Assembly: GCA_020809705.1 (NCBI GenBank)
Contig: CP085830.1
Coordinates: 3,596,001 to 3,660,000, forward strand
Direction: 5' to 3'
Length of the DNA: 64,000 bases
Origin: Calonectria ilicicola
Taxonomy: Eukaryota > Ascomycota > Sordariomycetes > Hypocreales > Nectriaceae
The notes beneath the pieces were generated by a model. That model ran no database searches. It was given only the letters and a program-made list of their open reading frames with translations, and was not told the DNA's origin. How positions within the stretch are numbered: position 1 is the stretch's first letter; the number at the start of each line of letters is the position of its first letter. A program made the position numbers and the translations under genes. This document shows, in pieces, positions 1-9,940 of the stretch.

Positions 1-1
1 T

Positions 2-286
2 GACATTGAAACAGATCCCTTAAACAGCTCTTGGTTGGCACTAAATTCCGGCAGCCCTGGAGAAAGATCTATTACCATGGCCATCATTGTCATGTCCGCC
101 AACACTGGTGCAATCATTGGCAGCCAGATATTCCAGTCATCAGATGGCCCGTTATACCCAATTGGTTGGAGCGTCATCTTAGCTCTAGTGAGCTTTGGTG
201 TGGTGTGTGCCGTCCTTGCCAACTTGCAATACTTTATCTTGAACGGCAGAAGGTTTACAAGAAAGGGGCTTCGATACTACCCTTGA
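2..286 (+). CDS. MFS transporter, C-terminal fragment (allantoate permease-like)
   Basis: The reading frame is open from the window edge to a stop at 286, so only the last ~94 residues of a plasma-membrane transporter are present. They show the end of a major facilitator protein: a segment WLALNSGSPGERSI, then a helix containing SANTGAIIGSQIF followed by a DGPLYPIGW turn, another hydrophobic helix, and a short basic tail (NGRRFTRKG). The helix-turn with NxGxIxGxQIF and the PLY turn is characteristic of the fungal Dal5/Tna1 (anion:cation symporter) group, which takes up allantoate, nicotinate and similar acids. The substrate cannot be told from this end. The GH3 gene downstream lies on the opposite strand, so the two genes converge. 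Confidence 0.8.
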   Translation, partial: DIETDPLNSSWLALNSGSPGERSITMAIIVMSANTGAIIGSQIFQSSDGPLYPIGWSVILALVSFGVVCAVLANLQYFILNGRRFTRKGLRYYP

Positions 287-712
287 TGGGGTTAATACAT
301 TGGTATCCTATGAAAATAGAGGAGCTCTGATACGTCCGGGTACATACTCGGTAGTGGTATGATGAATTTTATGTGCTAGATAAAATTAATGAAGAAAAGA
401 GTATACTTAGACTAAGAATATCCAATTTAAGTCGTGTCCGGATAGAGCCTGATGATCCCAAACGAATTGACATCATTATTAGATCTAATGAGGAACGATC
501 GTACAAATCTCTTCACACACCTAGAACCATTTAGGGCTTCACATCACACAAGTGCATAGTAAAGGTTATCTCAAGATACATATGGCATAAAATAATTATC
601 ATCAAAGCTTCACTAAGCTTATAGTATCTACAGTTCATTAAATTCATTCACCGTTCGCCCATTGCGCCTAAGCCATGCCATTATAGCCTCCTCATCCCTC
701 GTATAGTTATAT
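287..712. other. Convergent intergenic spacer, no gene seen
   Basis: This A+T-rich spacer lies between the 3' ends of the MFS fragment and the GH3 gene. It presumably holds both 3' untranslated regions. I see no coding frame or repeat. Confidence 0.7.
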
Positions 713-2608
713 TTAGGAGCACTTTGTGCCCGTCTCTCCGCATCGGTCGGCATAGCTCAGTCCGTGGCCGAACTTGAAAACTGGGTTTCGGGTGTCGAAG
801 GGGACATCCTCCATGTTGTTCTCGACTGCCTCCATGGATCGGGGCAGGTCAAAGGGCAGCTTGCCCTCGGGGCTGCTATCGCCGAGAATCACGTCCAGGA
901 ATGCCTCGCTGCTGCTTCCGTAGCTGCCAAGGACGGCGGAAGCCTGCTCGACAACCTCAGGGATGACGGCAGGACGGTCGAGGATGACATCGACAATTGT
1001 GGGAACGGTGCTGTAGATGGCAGACTGGCGCTTCTGCTCAGTAGAGTTGAAAGCAAGCGAGCCGGCGTTTAGGTTTGCCTCAAAGACACCAGTTCGGGGC
1101 TCGTAAGGGGTATCAAGTCGGAGGAGAGCGTAGTCAGCCTCCTCGGGAGTCTTGACCACGGTGAAGTTGCGGTTCTCGACAAAGGTTTCATTGAAGCCTT
1201 CAATGTAGAACTTGGTTCCCTCGGGGAGGTTTCTGAGAGGAAGGATATTGTCCTTGTTCTTCAGCAGAGTGTATGATCGTCGCTGGGCGTCTGCTCCCAG
1301 GCGGACAAAGTAGTCGTTGCCGACGACACGAGAGGCAGCCTCGGGGTCGACGAATGGGTTATCAAAGAGACCAAGAAGGAACTTTTCACGGAGGAGCTTT
1401 CGGATGGACTTGTCTAGGCGCTCTTCAGTGATGATGCCCTCGTTGACGAGTTGGATAATGAGATCAGTGCGCTCCTCACCACCGAACTGATCACATCCGG
1501 CGTTGAGGATCTTGGCAGCTCGCTCAAGTCCTGTCAGCTTCTGCACACCCCATGCACGAGCTGGGAAGATGCCACCGTCCATTTCAGAGTCGGTAATCAG
1601 ACCCCAATCTGTGAGGACAATGCCCTCGAAGCCCAGCTCGTTTTGCAAAAGGTCAGTGACGATACCCTTGTTAAAAGAGAAACCGACCTCCTCGTAGTCG
1701 GTTCCAACGGGTCGGGAGTAGTAAGGCATCATTTGCCTAGCACCAGCGGCAATGGCCGCCTTGAAGGGGATAATGTGGTAGTCCATGTTGTTTCCGGGAT
1801 AAGTTGCGTTCTGTCCATAGGAGAAGTGGGAGTCCTCGCCATTCTGCTGGGGACCACCTCCGGGGAAGTGCTTAGTGACGGTAGTGACAGAGTAAGGGCC
1901 AATCTCCTCTCCCTGGAAGCCCTTGATGTAAGCAACCAGAAGTTCACTGGTCAGAGTAGCATCCTCTCCCCAAGTGTTCTTGATACGAGCCCATCGTGGC
2001 TCTGTGGAGAGATCGATCTGGGGGTGCAGAGCAGCCCTGATACCGACGGCGATGTACTCCTCACGCGCAATTTCGGCAAACTTCTTGACGAGTTCAGCAT
2101 CACGAAGGGCAGCCAGACCCAGAGACTCGGGCCACTCAGAAAAGACACCGGCCCTGAAGCCAGTACCAACGTGCTCAGTGAAGCTGTGGCGGGGATCTGT
2201 CGAGATGGTGACTGGGATTCCAAGACGGGTCTTGAGGGCTTCTTCTTGGACAAGGTTGGTGAACCTTGCGACCTGGGCAGCGTCTTCAACATCACCAACG
2301 AGGTTGAAGTGTGTCATGTACATCTTTCCAATAGAATCCTTGGTGTTGTTACCACCGTTGGGACCATCGTACAGGGTACCGTTCTCGCCCTGGTACATCA
2401 TCTGGTGGAACATCTGACCAGCCTTTTCTTCAACCGTCATGCGTCCGAGCAAGTCCTCGACTCGGTCATTGACACAGTAGGATGAGTTTCTGTAAATGGG
2501 AAGCGGTTCGCCATCCCGGCGGTTCATCCAGTGAGGGCGGCGGACGGCAGCACCCAGGGTGACTGCGGGCATAGCCGCGAGGGCCAAGGTAAAAGCAGAG
2601 GTCCACAT
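713..2608 (-). CDS. Secreted GH3 beta-glucosidase
   Basis: This is a single-exon gene of 631 residues. The frame is open a few codons further upstream, but only from a GTG; the first ATG at 2608 gives a clear signal peptide (WTSAFTLALAAMPAVTLGA), so it is the chosen start. Family 3 glycoside hydrolases release glucose from the non-reducing ends of beta-glucans. Visible hallmarks are an N-terminal RVEDLLGRMTVEEKAGQM block, the KHFPGGG substrate-binding loop (about residues 246-252) and the nucleophile motif GIVLTDWG with Asp near residue 334. The C-terminal alpha/beta sandwich ends in LPFDLPRSMEAV and FGHGLSY. There is no fibronectin-III tail, so it is the short extracellular type. A role in plant cell-wall breakdown is inferred. 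Its 5' side faces a 3-kb spacer that must contain its promoter. Confidence 0.93.
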   Translation of the reverse strand: MWTSAFTLALAAMPAVTLGAAVRRPHWMNRRDGEPLPIYRNSSYCVNDRVEDLLGRMTVEEKAGQMFHQMMYQGENGTLYDGPNGGNNTKDSIGKMYMTHFNLVGDVEDAAQVARFTNLVQEEALKTRLGIPVTISTDPRHSFTEHVGTGFRAGVFSEWPESLGLAALRDAELVKKFAEIAREEYIAVGIRAALHPQIDLSTEPRWARIKNTWGEDATLTSELLVAYIKGFQGEEIGPYSVTTVTKHFPGGGPQQNGEDSHFSYGQNATYPGNNMDYHIIPFKAAIAAGARQMMPYYSRPVGTDYEEVGFSFNKGIVTDLLQNELGFEGIVLTDWGLITDSEMDGGIFPARAWGVQKLTGLERAAKILNAGCDQFGGEERTDLIIQLVNEGIITEERLDKSIRKLLREKFLLGLFDNPFVDPEAASRVVGNDYFVRLGADAQRRSYTLLKNKDNILPLRNLPEGTKFYIEGFNETFVENRNFTVVKTPEEADYALLRLDTPYEPRTGVFEANLNAGSLAFNSTEQKRQSAIYSTVPTIVDVILDRPAVIPEVVEQASAVLGSYGSSSEAFLDVILGDSSPEGKLPFDLPRSMEAVENNMEDVPFDTRNPVFKFGHGLSYADRCGETGTKCS

Positions 2609-5600
2609 TGTAATTGCTCTGGCTACCACTTTAGATATGGTAGAAGGGTGAATAAAGAGCTTGGAGGATGATGGGATGAAGACTAAATGTGAATGAGGAA
2701 CCGTTCTCTTACTTATACTGGAGGCACGGGCTCGATCATCGTCAAAGCTTCACACATTTCTGCTTGCAATGGAGCCCCTCACCTCTCCATCAGTTACTCC
2801 TCACGAATTCTCGAGAAAATGGTGCCCGGCCCCGCATGAATTGGCATCTGTGGGCATCATGTCGGTCTTGTGTCGGCGTAACGATGCAGCCATTAGCCTC
2901 TTGGACGACCTCAAAAGAGGCTAGAACATCCGAGTTGCGGATCATTCGATGGCATGGGGGAGGGTCAATCGAATTTCTGGAGCACTATCAAGGAGTGTTT
3001 TTTTTTCTTTTTCAGTTTTTCTGGGGAAAAGTGTGGGCAGTTACGAGGAGATCCGTGTAAGTTGGCTGGTCCCTTGTCCATGGTTCGTAGTCGGGCAAGG
3101 TCCCGATATGGTTTAGATGCCTGTTAGGTTCCGTCGTTTCCGCGAGAACGGTGCAGAGAGCTACGAGCGGCTATGCGAATGGGTGTCCTGTCTATGTAGA
3201 CGTGAACTATGTTCTCGCCCAGTTACTGCTGGAGTCATGTCGATCACGCACCCTCCAACGGTTGAAATAGGGATAAACTCGTGCTGTTTGATTGCCGACG
3301 ACCAGCTACCCATGTAATTGACATCACTTGACGAGGACGGCATTGCGGAGATGGGTGGCCCGGCGCAGTGGCCGGCAATGCTCGAAGGCAGGTTTGGGCC
3401 GAGCTTGTCACGGCTGAACCGTGGGAATGGGATGCTTCTCGGGCTTCTGTGGGGTATGCAGTCGGGCCTTTTAAGGGCGAGGCAAGGGTTTTGGTGTTTC
3501 CTCTTCCACATGGGCGCACTTGTTTCCGATTCCCCACGGGCCAAGAAGCTGGGGAGGCCAGGCCCTGTTATGCGGGGTTTAGCTTAAACGTAACTGTAAC
3601 CACCACCAGTCGGACCGCAATTGACTTTACTACGGGGCAGCATCGGGTGGTGGGGGATCACAGGACCAAAACTCGCATGTTGGACGTGGTTTCCTGGCCC
3701 GCTTCGAAGCAACATTGGCATCATTCTAGGTTAACCAGCACGGCTGGGCTGGCTAGCGTCCGGCGGCCATTTTTGCTTAATATTACGCTTGTTTTTCGTT
3801 TTACCCGAGCTTTTACCTTGTGCTGATCTCTGTTGGTCGGAAAACGAAAACCAGAGTCTGTTGTCTCCGGAGCGTACGGAGTCGAGGTCATGTATTGAGT
3901 TCTCTCCCATGTCATGTTCTCGCCTACGGCAACAAAAGCTCCATCAGTCCACCCTACACCAAAGCCCCGTTGGCGAGAAAAAAAAAAGGCCTCTCATCTC
4001 ACGATGGACCATGGATCGGGCAACCTTCCTTCGAATAGCGGTCGCTATTATTTCCTACTTGGTAGGTTTCGATTTTTTGAGTGGAGTGACTCGAAGAGTG
4101 CACACGCCATGTTGCCTCGCTACTCCAACGCCTGGAAACCACATCAACGATGGATTGCGCCATTCAGTTGTTCAAACCGGAGATAAAACAACCAAGACTT
4201 ATGGGGTCGTTCGGGTTGGTATTGAAGGAACCTGATTTCGCCATGACATAGCTTGGCCGGGGGTTTTTCTCACTTTGCACACCTTGTTCATGGGCTGTTG
4301 GGTTGGGCAACCGAGTTGGCGAAGGGGCCCAATGGATGGTAAGGTGTGATTTCCAGCTTTGGTTTACTCGAAGCCGAATTCCTTTCTGGTGCTTTCATTG
4401 GAATGAGTACGGCGCGGCCATGAACAGCATGTCGCTGCTTCGATTGTGCACCTTTTGCTGTGCGCACCCGGAACCTTCAAAGTCCCACGCCTAACCACAC
4501 AGAAAGCTGGACCTGCTTGCGAATGTTGCAAATATTGTCGATGCGCATGGCAGCTATTTAGGTCGGTGTTTGGACAGAAAGGTTGCTAATCAGTGCAGGT
4601 CTCAATGGTCAGTTATAGGCATTCTCACCCAGCACAGAACCAACAATACTCGATCGACCGAATACGAACCCTCTTACACCCAAGTCGCTACGCGTCTCAC
4701 CGTGTCGTCTGTTAGTTGACTGGTGGCCGGTGTCGGCTGTGGCTCATTGGGCGCTACAGCTGTCGGAAAATGAAAATTTGTGGGCTTGTCGGAACTGCAT
4801 GCTATTTTTTTTTCTTAGTTGCATTGAACTCGGCCCACGGTTCATTAAGCCCCGAGTTGATTCGACGATCCTTTGCGCCACGTCCGCATGCGTTCCTGCA
4901 GAAATTTAGTCAAGCGACCATGAGAACTGCGTAATCCAAGGCCGTTTCGCGCAATGTTGTCAAAACGCGTCTGGCTTCACGATGAAGCGGCCAGAGCCTG
5001 CGGTCAGAGCCTGCGGTGGGCAGGCAGAGTTGCTACGCCAGAAATAAGTGGGTTGCCATCGGCACTTGTTCATGGTCCCGGGAATAAAGGCCGACTGGAT
5101 TGTGTTTCATCGTACATTCTCGGGCGGGTTTCCGCTCGTTGAGTGGAAATGTACGAGGAGTAAATCACCACTGAAGGGGATATAATTGTAAATATGGTAT
5201 ATGGTCAAGTATTTAATTCGAGTTTACTATTCTCAGAGCAGAGCCTCACCTAGGCAAAAGTCGGTGTTTCCAAGTAGAACCCATTCGTGAGATTAGACTC
5301 CCTCTCGCTACAGCATCTGCCTCCACTAACTCGGCTATACTTTCCGCCTGCTCATTTCACATCAGTAATTTGCTAAGAAAATCCTTTACCCGTCCCAACC
5401 CAGGTGCATATTGCCGAGACGGAACAGCGGGCCGCTAGTTGTTTGAGGAAACCCCAGCCTTGTTGAGTCAGTCACTCGGCCGAAGAAAAATTCGAGGGTC
5501 ATGGGGTTTTTGTGGAATTCATGGCTTTTTCCGCATCGATTATTTGAACAGCTCAGTTCTTGCCAAATACCACCTTTCCAACACGAAACAAGACTGGTTT

Positions 5601-5677
5601 CGAGCTGCCAGAGGTGTTGTTGACCATTTTTTACCTTCTTTAGCCACTCTTTATTGCCCTTTGTTGCGTGATACACA
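2609..5677. other. 3-kb gene-poor divergent spacer
   Basis: This lies between the divergently transcribed GH3 gene and a monocarboxylate-type transporter. Base composition is not AT-rich, so it is not an obvious repeat-induced-mutation relic. Open frames are short on both strands and show no recognisable domain. There are homopolymer runs near 2999-3016 and 3979-3990 and a perfect 13-bp tandem duplication at 4992-5017. It probably contains two promoters and long 5' untranslated regions. An untranslated transcript cannot be excluded. Confidence 0.6.
4992..5017. repeat. Perfect 13-bp tandem duplication
   Basis: The 13-mer CAGAGCCTGCGGT occurs twice back to back (4992-5004 and 5005-5017) inside the large spacer. 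It may be a small replication-slippage duplication or a doubled protein-binding site. Confidence 0.85.
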
Positions 5678-7293
5678 ATGTCGAAACCGGCTCCGGTTCC
5701 GGCTTCATATGAGCTCGGTGGGGGCTCAGAAAAAAGTCAACATGATCCTGAGAAGCAACAGCACGTCTCTGAAGATCCAGTCCCTTCTTCTGCGTCGAGT
5801 GATGATGGTGAGCCTGAAATTCGCAGAGAAGCGTCCAACACACAAGGCCAGGACCTTGAACGGCTGAGCACCCTGGGGACGATCATGAGTAGGATACGTT
5901 CGCAAGTGGGCGGCGTCATCGAACCACCGCCCGATGGGGGATTTAAAGCTTGGATGGTCGGTGAGTAGAGTATACATCTAAGTGCTCTTCGTGTTTCGAT
6001 TGCTAACTGTCATGGATAGTATTGAGCACGCATGTTGTCATGATGAACACTTGGTAAAGAGCATCACTAGTCTATTTTATCACGGCGCGCTAACATTTGC
6101 CAGGGGTGTTGTGAACTCTTTTGGAGTTTTCCAGTCATACTACATGGACTTGTTAGATCGCCCACCCGAGGATATTTCCTGGATTGGTTCTCTCGAGGTT
6201 TTCCTGCTATTTTTTATTGGCACTTTTGCTGGACGCATGACTGATGCAGGATACTTTCGCCCTCTGTACATCATGGGTGTTTTCCTGGTTCTTGTTGGGA
6301 TGTTTACAACTGCGTGGTGTTCCAAATATTGGCAATTCATCCTTGCCCAAGGAATCTGCCAAGGCATTGGCAATGGACTGCTCTTTACCCCTTGTATGGC
6401 CATTACTGCAACTTATTTTGCCAAGAGGCGATCGCTTGCTTTTGGCCTAACAGCAGCTGGCAGCACAACAGGAGGACTCATCTTCCCCAGCATGGTCAGA
6501 CAGCTGCTTCCCCAAATCGGATTAGCCTGGACTCTTCGCTCGATTGGCCTTCTCCAATTTGCTACATTCATATTTGCAGGGTTCTTTCTCAAGGCCCGAA
6601 TTCCACCTCGAGCCTCCGGGCCATTGGTTGACCTTGCAGCCTTTAAAGATCTGGAGTACTCATTCTATGCTGCCGGGGCATTCATGGTATGATTCAAATA
6701 TCCCTGCAAATTTTGTGTGATCTAACCCGCGGTAGGCGTTTTGGTCAACCTATTTTGCATTCCACTACGTTGCTGCATTCTCCCGTGATATCCTCGGTCT
6801 TTCATATTCCTCTTCATTGGACCTTCTCCTAATTCTCAACGGTGTCGGGGGTCCCGGAAGAATTATTCCAGCATATATTGGTGACAAAGTTGGTCCTGTT
6901 ACCGTCTACATGATTTGTGCAGCCATGACTGGCTCAATCATGTTCTGTTGGGCCGCCGTCAAATCTGTCCCCGGCATGTACGCGTGGACCGCGGTTTACG
7001 GCTTCGTGGTGGGCGGCGTCCAAAGCGTCTTTCCCTCTGGTCTAACTAGCTTGACTTCGGATCCACAACAGCAAGGTACTCGAATGGGCATGGTTTGTAC
7101 AATTGTGAGCTTTGCCTCACTGACTGGTTCCCCGATAGCCGGAACCATTATCAACACTCAGGGTGGAAAATACATCGGTGCACAATGTTTCGCAGGCGTT
7201 GCCATGTTGTTGGCAGCATTCTTCATTTTCTGGTCTCGATTGGTACGGTCGCGTAAATTGGGATTCGGTTCTTTTGGCTGGGCCAGAATTTAA
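5678..7293 (+). CDS. MFS monocarboxylate-transporter-like permease
   Basis: Four exons (5678-5960, 6020-6053, 6104-6686, 6736-7293) give 485 residues. The frame is preserved across all three introns, and exon 2 is only 34 nt. The protein has a long hydrophilic N terminus rich in Ser, Glu and Pro, then the entry signature PPPDGGFKAWMV. Next comes the family block NTWGVVNSFGVFQSYY, which exists only after joining exons 2 and 3, and then repeated hydrophobic helices. PPDGGxGW and NTWGxxxSFGVFQxYY are diagnostic of fungal monocarboxylate permease (MCH) homologues. In yeast these do not necessarily carry monocarboxylates, so the substrate is open. It is first in a co-directional run with a second transporter, a Zn2Cys6 regulator and a dioxygenase. 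Confidence 0.9.
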
Positions 7294-7860
7294 ACACAAA
7301 CGAGTGGAAAACAAGTTGGAATCTAATACGATCATCTACGGATTACTTGGCACGGACACGATGAAAGAAGATCTTTCCACCGTCGGGCGGGGATTGTCAG
7401 ACTGGAAAGAAAAGCTATTGTAAGCGATTTATTTACCTGACACATGATTAATTTTTAAAATACAAGACATTTAATGAACCCGAGTCATGTCTCTCTAAAT
7501 AGTTTGTGTGTCGTGAGACCAATCGGGAGAGCCCGGGGAACGGATTGGGAAAGACTCTGGGGAACCTTGCTTTTCCCCCGCGATGCACCTTGACAGTCGA
7601 CCCCAGATTCCACCTGCGCACCCCGGATTCCCCAGAGTATACCGGTGCATGGATAAAGTCGGTCAGCAGATTATGATACCGGCTTTACAAAGTGATTGTG
7701 GGATGTGGAGAAGTTGGAGTAGCTAGTTTGCATATGCTCGAGTACAAAAGGCGTCGTCATCCTGCCAAGGCTGGTGGTGAATGGTTGACACGCACCTCGA
7801 CATTCGACCTTCTCGACCTCAAACACTTACCTCAAAAATAGTATCATAGGTGAACCAAAA
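7294..7860. promoter_or_regulatory. Spacer upstream of second transporter with inverted repeat
   Basis: This is the promoter of the allantoate-type permease. It contains a perfect 11-bp inverted repeat, ACTCTGGGGAA at 7554-7564 and its complement TTCCCCAGAGT at 7628-7638, plus CCGGGGAACGG and CCCCGGATTCC blocks. Such spaced CGG/CCG-rich repeats could be targets of the Zn2Cys6 protein encoded two genes downstream, but that is inference. Confidence 0.4.
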
Positions 7861-9478
7861 ATGGCAGACCTTGAAAAGGTCGAGTCCAACGCTCGATCCT
7901 CCTTTCAGGAGGTTGTGGTGCAGGCCAATGAGCGATCTCATGCCGCTCATGATATGCCCGAATGCCTTCGCAGCCTATCAGAGGACGAATACAAACAGCT
8001 CGGTCGGAAAGCCACACTAAAGGTTGACTTGATCATTCTTCCTATCCTTATGCTCATGTATATCCTTAATTACCTGGACCGCAACAATATCGCCTCGGCA
8101 AAATTAGCAGGGATTATGGAGGATCTCAACCTCAGTGCCACCGAGTACCAAACATGCGTCTCGATTCTTTTTGTCGGCTATAGTATGTATAATCCCATGG
8201 TTATCATTGCATTCGCATCTTTCTTAACTAATTATTTTAATAGTCATTATGCAGGTTCCTTCAAATATGATGCTCGGAAAGATCAAGCTCCCAGGCGTCT
8301 ACATCTGTTCTGCGATGGCATTGTGGGGAGTAATCTCCGCATCCCAAACTGTTGTCAAGAATTTTGCCAGTCTCGCCATTGCACGGTTTTTTATCGGATT
8401 TGTCGAGGCTGTCTTTTTCCCTGGTGCGCTATTCTACCTGTCGCTGTTTTACAATCGCAAGCAGTACGCTTTCCGCGCGGCTCTTTTTTACTCTGGATCA
8501 CAGCTGGGAAATGCATTTGGCTCACCTCTCGCTATTCCGATTCTTGAGCTGGACGGACGCGGTGGACTTGCAGGTTGGAGATGGGTATGTAAATCTTTAC
8601 TTAGATATGCTTCATCATCTGGTATCGATATGGCTAACATACTACAGCTCTTCCTTATCGAGGGTATCGTCACGATCGGACTCGCTCTGATATTCGCATT
8701 CCTACTCCCCAACTCAATTGATGGCATCCGAAGTCTGACAGAACAAGAACGGGAATGGGTGCGATGGAATTACGAAGAAGATCTGGGCCAACAGGACGAC
8801 CGAGGAGAAATCTCGGCCAAGCAAGGCTTCATGATGGCTATCCGGGATCCAAAAACCTACCTGTTCCTTGCCACGCTGTACTGCATCTTTACCTCGGCTG
8901 GAGTCACCAACTTTTTCGCCCCTGTTGTGGCCACGCTTGGATACTCCAGAACAGTCACCTATTTGTTGACAGCCCCGCCCTTTGTCCTCTGCTGCTTCAC
9001 CATGCTTATTATTGGCTTCCACTCGGACCGTACCAGGGAGCGATATTACCACATTGTGGGACCACTGTGCGTCACCCTCGTCGCCAACATCATCGCCGTG
9101 TCGACGCAAAACACGGCAGCGAGATACACTGCCATGATGCTCATGCCGGGCTCGTTTTACTCGGGATCGACTGTGCTTCTATCGTGGATCACGGGCACCA
9201 TCAACCAACCCGTTGCAAAGCGAGCCACTGCAATTGCCATCATCATCGCCTCGTGCAACACGCCCAACGTATGGACGCCATATCTTTACAACGGCGCTCC
9301 GCGATATTTTGCCGCCTTCACAGTGAACCTTGTTTCTGCCGCTGCGGCCATCGTCATGGCAACAATTACTCGCATGTACCTCAAGAAACAGAACTTGAAG
9401 ATGGATAACGGGGAGCCTGTGGGTCGGAGCGGTCCCACTGAAGCGCAGGTGGCCAGCGGGTTCCGGTACATGTTGTAA
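7861..9478 (+). CDS. MFS anion:cation symporter (allantoate permease-like)
   Basis: Exons 7861-8182, 8244-8584 and 8648-9478 give 497 residues. The first helix carries the Dal5-family motif LNYLDRNNIASA, followed by VGYIIMQVPSNMML after the first splice and ARFFIGFVEAVFFPGALFYLS. The central loop and six further helices follow. Dal5/Tna1-type carriers import small organic anions such as allantoate, ureidosuccinate, nicotinate or pantothenate with protons. The second intron (8585-8647) is 63 nt, has no in-frame stop and is a multiple of three, so unspliced RNA would code for a 21-residue insertion. Splicing is favoured because the WRW-LFLIEG junction is conserved in the family. It lies 567 bp after the monocarboxylate-type transporter on the same strand. 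Confidence 0.92.
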
Positions 9479-9940
9479 GGTATTGATTGACATTTGAGTA
9501 TATATGGATTAAATAAATCTGTACACAACTGAAGGGGTTACTTTATAGAAGCATCTTGCATACAGTAGCGTTGACTCTGCTCCTATTGGGAACAAATCAG
9601 CCCCGTGCTACCAGACATTGCTAGTCCACCGCTCAGCCTAGGATCCCATGTCAGCCAGCACTGCAGCCACTAGCGATGCGCTATCTATCCCCCAGACCAA
9701 CTAACATAGCGTGCTCCAACCCAGCCCCCAAAGGCCCCAACTACCCCGCAACGTGACAGTGGACCCCCAACCAAGCAAATCGCCCCGAATCTGGGTTTGG
9801 TCAGCCAACTTTCCCCTTGCAGTGTTTCTTCTTGTGTGCTTGATGCTTTCTAGACCTTGAACACCAAATCGATTCGTCGCCATGATAAGAACAAAAGCCG
9901 CACAAATGACACTCAGGCTGCAATCAATAACATTCTCGCT
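9479..9940. other. Spacer upstream of Zn2Cys6 gene
   Basis: It holds the 3' end of the permease and the 5' region of the regulator. The regulator frame is open upstream of its first ATG, but only from non-ATG codons. No other feature was seen. Confidence 0.6.

Noticed and set aside
1451..2485. 344-codon open frame on the + strand
   Set aside because: It lies entirely antisense to the well-supported GH3 gene and has no family features; it is a mirror of GC-rich coding DNA.
3161..3544. 127-codon minus-strand open frame in the large spacer
   Set aside because: Overlaps other frames on both strands, no domain, no splice partners; insufficient support.
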